Position numbers and translations under genes: made by a program. Positions 59,092 to 64,000 of a stretch of DNA of 64,000 bases are shown piece by piece. Under the pieces are notes generated by a model. It ran no database searches, was not told the DNA's origin, and saw only the letters and a list, made by a program, of their open reading frames with translations. The stretch is taken from NCBI RefSeq assembly GCF_003597395.2, contig NC_133770.1:204427175-204491174 (forward strand), read 5' to 3'. How positions within the stretch are numbered: position 1 is the first letter of the stretch; the number at the start of each line of letters is the position of its first letter. The stretch comes from Chelonoidis abingdonii. Lineage: Eukaryota > Chordata > Testudines > Testudinidae.

Positions 59092-59424
59092 GAGTGGTTC
59101 TCAAAGTCGGTCTTCCGCTTGTTCAGGGAAAGCCCCTGCTGGGCCAGGCTGGTTTGTTTACCTGCTGTGTCTGCAGGTTCAGCAGATGATAGTTCCCACT
59201 GGCTGCCGTTTGCCGCTCCAGGCCAATGGGGGCTGCGGGAAGGGCAGCCAGCACATCTCTCAGCCTGCGCCACTTCCCATAGCCCCCATTGGCCTGGAGC
59301 AGTGAATCGCAGCCAGTAGAAGCCACGATGGGCCAAACATGCAGACGCGTCAGGTAAAAGAACTGGCCTGGCACGCCAGGGGGCTTACACTGAACAAGTG
59401 GCAGACCGACTTTGAGAACCACTG
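59092..59424. mobile_element. 333-bp palindromic hAT MITE with perfect 8-bp target duplication
   Basis: The ends 'agtggttctcaaagtcggtc' and 'gaccgactttgagaaccact' are exact inverses over 20 bp (the first base is mutated from c to g). 'acttaggg' flanks it at 59084-59091 and 59425-59432. The arms pair across most of the length, for example 'gctccaggccaatgggggct' (59215) with its inverse 'agcccccattggcctggagc' (59281). Short frames on both strands here are mirror images. Confidence 0.95.
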
Positions 59425-59499
59425 ACTTAGGGGATAATGTGATAGTGAATTGGAAGGAGGTAGCTAGTTTTACCTATATAATGTAAATGAAAAACAATG

Positions 59500-59970
59500 C
59501 TGTTTGGAAACCATTTCCGGACTGCACTTCAACATAAAGCTGCTGGAACTCTGACCCCTCTACACAACTGTGATGTACAGAGGCATGGCTGGGAACCCCC
59601 AGATGAGTGGATCCTGACTGCCCATCTTGTGAAATGTGTATATTGAGAGTGGTGAGAATAAGAGATTTGCTTGGTATATTTATTCTGTATGTGTTGCTAA
59701 TAAACAGATGTCTAGAGCACAGCTGTGTAAGGCTCTTTCATTGGGAAAAGGTTCTGTAGACCCCTAGAGCTTTGAGCCCCATGGGAAAGGGCAGGTACTT
59801 AAATAGATCAGGTTTCTCCCTGAGCCCCATGGGTATGAGTAGGTGCCTTGCTTCCTGAACCGTCAGAAGGGAAATGATGGGGGTGTCTAAATTGACTGGG
59901 TCATGTCTTGAGCCCTCAGTAGGATATAGCTGGGGTGCCCTAGGTTGTGCAGGTAACATAAGTAAGTGCA
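59500..59970 (+). mobile_element. LTR-like retroelement 3' part
   Basis: 'gtatgtgttgctaataaaca' holds AATAAA at 59699-59704, followed by 'gtgtaaggctctttcattgg' and a region with 'tttgagccccatgggaaagg' and 'cctgagccccatgggtatga'. The sequence resembles an LTR and downstream leader common in turtles. Start and strand limits are uncertain, and it may extend upstream of the hAT MITE at 59092. Confidence 0.45.
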
Positions 59971-60905
59971 TGGAAAATCTTCAACCATATCCTTCTTGGA
60001 ACAAAAATCTTTCTTCCCTGCTCTTCAGCTTGTAACACAAGCTTTCACTTTGTGAACAAATTCTGTGCAACTTTGTAGGCAATGAGGTGGAAAACAGTTA
60101 CAAAAGAATAAAAACCATCACAAAGAAAGCTGTTAATTGAGCAAAGCAGAATTTTCTTAAGTAATTTTTCAAGTTCAGTTATAATCAGAAAAGTAACTCT
60201 GTGCATATGGCCTTTAGGACTGATCTCCTCAGCCTTTTTCAGTGGGGGCTACTTTACTACTTTTTGCCCAGCAAAGTTAATATACAACAGCAGCAGCCGA
60301 GCAAGCTGAGTCAAATTCAGTCTCAGGCATCAACAGATAAACTCTGATTTCAGAGAGAAGAGTGCTAACCTGTGGTGGTTACTAATGATGTATGAAGCAG
60401 AAAAAAAAAACAGGTAGGTTTTGAACTTGGTTAGGGGACTCTTGATCAAAATTCCCAAACTTAATACATTTGATATGGGGAATCATAAATATAAAATAAA
60501 TATGGAACGAAGGTGTTATTATTTACTGTGTCACTTTTCTGGCTATAATAACCCTCCATTGACAAGGATCCTACACATTTTTAAAGTAATTCCTAAAATG
60601 TTCAGCATGACACCCTGGTGCCAAGGTTGCACTGTTGCTCCTCAATTTTCTAGCCGAATTTGCTCATCTATTTAAATTAGCATTGAAATTCTAGGTAAGA
60701 AATAACTGACCATAGATGTACACATTATTGTAAGTGAAATAAGCACAGTACTTATGAACAAAGAGCCATCATGTTTTTCCTCTATCCACTCTGCCCACCC
60801 CATTTTACTGCGGTGTATATCCAAGGCTTGAAAAATCCCTCTGTAGTAGATATATTGATCTGAAGGCAAAGTGAGAGCAGGCTGATTCTATACACAAAAT
60901 GTTGG
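59971..60905. other. No gene seen
   Basis: No recognised feature. Confidence 0.5.
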
Positions 60906-62812
60906 AAAGTATCCCAGGAATGTCTTAAGAGATGCTTCTGCCTTCCTCAGGCTGCTGAACATTGCTAGCATTGCTAGTACCCTATAAGTACTGTGGGAGT
61001 AAAGGGAAACAAGAAGACTTTTTATCAATACATTAGAAGCAAGAGGAAGACCAAGGACAGGGTTAGTCCCAACTGCTTCAGTGAGGGGGAGCAACAGTAA
61101 AGGAAACGAAATTGTGAAGTGCAGAGATGCTTAATGACTCTTTGTTTCGGTCTTCACTGAGAAGTCTGAAGTGATGTCTACATAGTGAATGCTTATGGGA
61201 GGGGGTTGGCTTTAGAAGATAAAATAAAAAAAAGAGCAAGTTAAAAAATCATTAGAAAAGTTAGATGCCTTGCAAGTCACCAGGGCCTGATAAAAATGCA
61301 TCTACAAATACTCAAGGAGTTAATAGAGGAGGTATCTGAGCCTCTAGCTATTATCATTGGAAAGTCATGGGAGACGGGAGAGATTGCCAGAGACTGGAAA
61401 GGGCAATTAGTACCATCTCTAAAAGGGAAATAAAAACAACCAGGAAACTACAGACCAGTTAATTTAACTTCTGCTGCCAGGGATGATATGGAGCAAGTAA
61501 TTAAAAAATTATCTGCAACACTTGGAAGGTGGTAAGGTGATAGGGAATAGCCAGCATGGATTTGTAAAGAACAATCATGTCAAACAAATCTGCTGCATTT
61601 CTTTGATAGTGCATAAACGAGCCTTGTGGGATTAAGGGAGATAGCAGTGGTGTGTATACCTAGACTGTTAGTAAGGCATGTGATACGGTACGCATTGATA
61701 TCCTTATCGATAACTAGGCAATACAATTTAGATGGGGCTACTTATAAGTGGCGTGCATAAACTGGCTGGATAACGTACTCAGAGGTGGGTGCATTAATGG
61801 CTCCCATCTGCTTGGAAAGTATACACGTTGGGGTTCCGCAGGGGCTGTTTTCGGCCGGCTCTGTTCAATATCTTCATCAGCGACTTAGATGTTGACATAG
61901 AAAGTACGCTTATTAAGTTTGCAGATGGATACCAAGCTGGGAAGGGATTGCACACTGCTTTGGAAGGACAGGGTCAAAATTCAAAATGATCTGGACAAAT
62001 TGGAGAGGAAATGGTCTGAGGTTAAATGGATGAATTTCAATAAAGCAAATATCAAAGTGCTGCACTTAGAAGGAACATCAGGTTTCACACATACAGAATG
62101 GGAGACTGTTCTAGGAAGGAGTATGGCCAAGAAAGAGATCTAGGGTCATAGTGGACCACAAGCTAAATATGATCACGTGCTGATTACTGTTGCAAAAAAA
62201 GCAAAACGTGATTCTGGAGCATAACAGGTGTATTGTGGAGAAAGATACACGAGAGTCATTCTTCCGCCTCTACTCTGCGCTGGTTTAGGCCTCACTGGAG
62301 TATTGGTCCAAGTTCTGGCCACCGCATTTCAAGAAAGATGTGGAGAAATTGGATAGGGTCAGAGTTAGAGCAACAAGAATGATTAAGGTCTTGAGAACAT
62401 GAGCTATGAAGGTAGGCTTGAAAGAATTGGGTTTATTCGTTGGAAAGAGAAGACTGATAGGGGACTGATAGCGTTTTCAGGTTATCTAAAGGGTGCATCA
62501 GGAGGAGGAGAAAACTTGTCATCTATTCTCTAATGATTAGAACAAGAAGCAAATGGCTTAAACTGCAGCAGGGAGATTTAAGTTGGACATTAGAAAAAAT
62601 TCCTAACTGTCAGGGTAGTTAAACACTGGAATAAATTGCCTAGGGAGGTTGTGGAATCTCCATCTCTGGAGATATTTAAGAGTAGGTTAGATAAATGTCT
62701 CTCAGGGATGGTCTAGACAGTATTTGGTCCTGCCATGAGGGTAGGGGACTGGACTCGATGACCTCTCGAGGTCCCTTCCAGTCCTAGAATCTATGAATCT
62801 ATGAATCTATAA
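60906..62812 (+). mobile_element. CR1 LINE, 1.9 kb, 5'-truncated, with intact 3' end
   Basis: It spans the end of the endonuclease linker, the reverse transcriptase and the C-terminus. Recognisable are 'caaggagttaatagaggagg' with 'cctctagctattatc' (RT start), 'agccagcatggatttgtaaa' (SQHGFVK) and 'ggggttccgcaggggctgtt' (GVPQG, damaged). 'cttcatcagcgacttagatg' leads into 'aagtttgcagatggatacca', where the F-A-D-D box is broken by one extra g. 'aactgtcagggtagttaaac' marks the C-terminal part. The end is 'cagtcctagaatctatgaat' plus 'ctatgaatctata', the CR1 3' tandem tail. Numerous single-base indels show it is dead. Confidence 0.92.
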
Positions 62813-64000
62813 GTACACGACCGGTATCCCTGCCTGCTAGTGGTGTCTCTCTTTGACTGTAAGCTCTAAAGGGCAGAGACTGGCTGCTTGTGTATATGGA
62901 CATTGCCAAGCACATTGTGGGAGTCACTAAAACACAAATAATAAATAGCTAACCATTAACAGTCCATTTTTTCTTTTGTTTTTAACCTGACAATATTTTA
63001 CTTTATTGTTGAATCACAATAAAAATGCAGTATCTGTATCACAATCAGTGGAACTAGGCTCAGTGGTTCCTCTGTTCCTTGAAGGGACTATTATTGATGG
63101 GACAGCAGTGGAGCAGGGAATGAATGGAGCTGAGCTGAAAGCAATGCTGCCATATGGACAGAGCTATACATAGAGTTTAAGAAAGTTCTACTTGTTCAAC
63201 CTAACCTGCATTCAACTTCACCCTTTGTTAATAGCACACGGGGATAGATAGTTTCCATACTACAGGGGTGATTTTCAAAGACAAAGGGGAGTTAGGCACA
63301 AAAATCTTATTGACTTTCAATGGGAGTTGAGCACCTGGCAGCCCTTTATGCCCTTGAAAATCTGCCCTGTGAAATCTGACAAAATTCCAAAGCAACAGAA
63401 ATTATATTTCTAGTTTTCTTTATTTTACTTTGCATCGATTTAAAAATATACAATTATATGGCCCAGATTTTGAACTTCTTGCTCACGGGTGCAGTCCTAC
63501 TGAAGTTAATAGAACTACCTGTATGCGTAACTGCTGATGAATGTGAATAAGGGAGTCACCATCTTGCCTGTAATGCTATGTGCTGTTGAGGTGATATACT
63601 TTTTTGTGAGCCAGATCCCACTCTCTGTATTTCATATTTCTTTTGCTTCATTTCATCTTGGTAAAATACATATATTACTTGTTAGTTGAATCTCCCCAGC
63701 AAAGGTGTAAATTATATATGCAAAGAAACATTGCATCCCACCACATGGAGAATTCAGATATCAAGGAACAATCTTTGTTGAACTATCTTATATACACTTA
63801 CCTTTAACTTTGCCTCATTATGTGATACATCGCAGCTTATTACTGACCCAAGTTTATCCTGATCAGAAACAAGCCTAGTGAAAACTTACTGTTTATTACT
63901 ATAAATTGATAGTGTTAGAAATGGAAAATCCTCAAACTGAGGTCATAACCCCTGACCCCAACTTTTATATATTCTAAGGGAATTCATCACTAATGATACC
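62813..64000. other. No gene seen; ancient repeat scraps at 63279-63555
   Basis: 63279-63370 ('gggagttaggcacaaaaatc' and 'ttattgactttcaatgggag') and 63455-63555 ('ggcccagattttgaacttct' and 'gtcctactgaagttaataga') are two pieces of the unclassified amniote repeat. The rest is AT-rich with nothing recognised. Confidence 0.5.

Noticed and set aside
59082..59422. Overlapping open frames on both strands near 59.1-59.4 kb
   Set aside because: They mirror each other because the DNA is a palindromic MITE.

Overview
The window is vertebrate nuclear DNA with no protein-coding host gene that I can support. The repeat set points to a turtle (Testudines). It includes a tRNA-derived Cry-type SINE with its fixed 'gggatagctcagtggtttgagcat' style head (55704-55881, and reversed at 42496-42688), CR1 LINEs whose 3' end is the short 'atctatga' tandem tail (62780-62812), Penelope-like elements (PLEs), many hAT and PIF/Harbinger-like short elements, and amniote MIRs. 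Every open frame is 156 codons or shorter. The longer recognisable frames belong to dead transposons, so the stretch is either intergenic or the interior of a very long intron.

Layout. 0-6.5 kb: the 3' end of an autonomous hAT transposon with the tail of its transposase, a CR1 tail, an RTE-type LINE 5' scrap, a 131-bp hAT MITE with a perfect 8-bp target duplication, and an LTR-like block carrying a 3x47-bp tandem repeat. 8-20 kb: several MIRs, Harbinger-like MITEs, hAT MITEs, and an unclassified 1.1-kb element with inverted arms of about 140-150 bp (15946-17070). 22-25 kb: a Harbinger-like MITE and a Penelope copy with a GIY-YIG remnant. 26.8-30.3 kb: a nearly complete but dead R4/Dong-like LINE that begins with a tRNA-like block. 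30.6-36.4 kb: an LTR-like transcription unit, a second Penelope foldback, a hAT MITE and a degenerate Harbinger copy. 42.3-48.5 kb: a nested cluster of CR1, SINE, Penelope and LTR-like insertions, followed by a foldback hAT derivative. 54-64 kb: a hAT MITE, a SINE, an LTR-like segment split by a palindromic hAT MITE, and a 1.9-kb CR1.

Four patterns stand out. All four Penelope copies carry an inverted 5' segment, so each reads as a hairpin. Three of them contain a short motif resembling a hammerhead ribozyme core just upstream of the 3' end. The R4-like LINE starts with an excellent A box and B box, suggesting a tRNA-derived Pol III head. A hAT copy at 47.8-48.5 kb has the same 3' untranslated segment, inverted, on both sides of its transposase C-terminus. 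Family names come from recalled sequence patterns, not database searches. Coordinates of degenerate elements are approximate by tens of bases, except where a target duplication fixes them.
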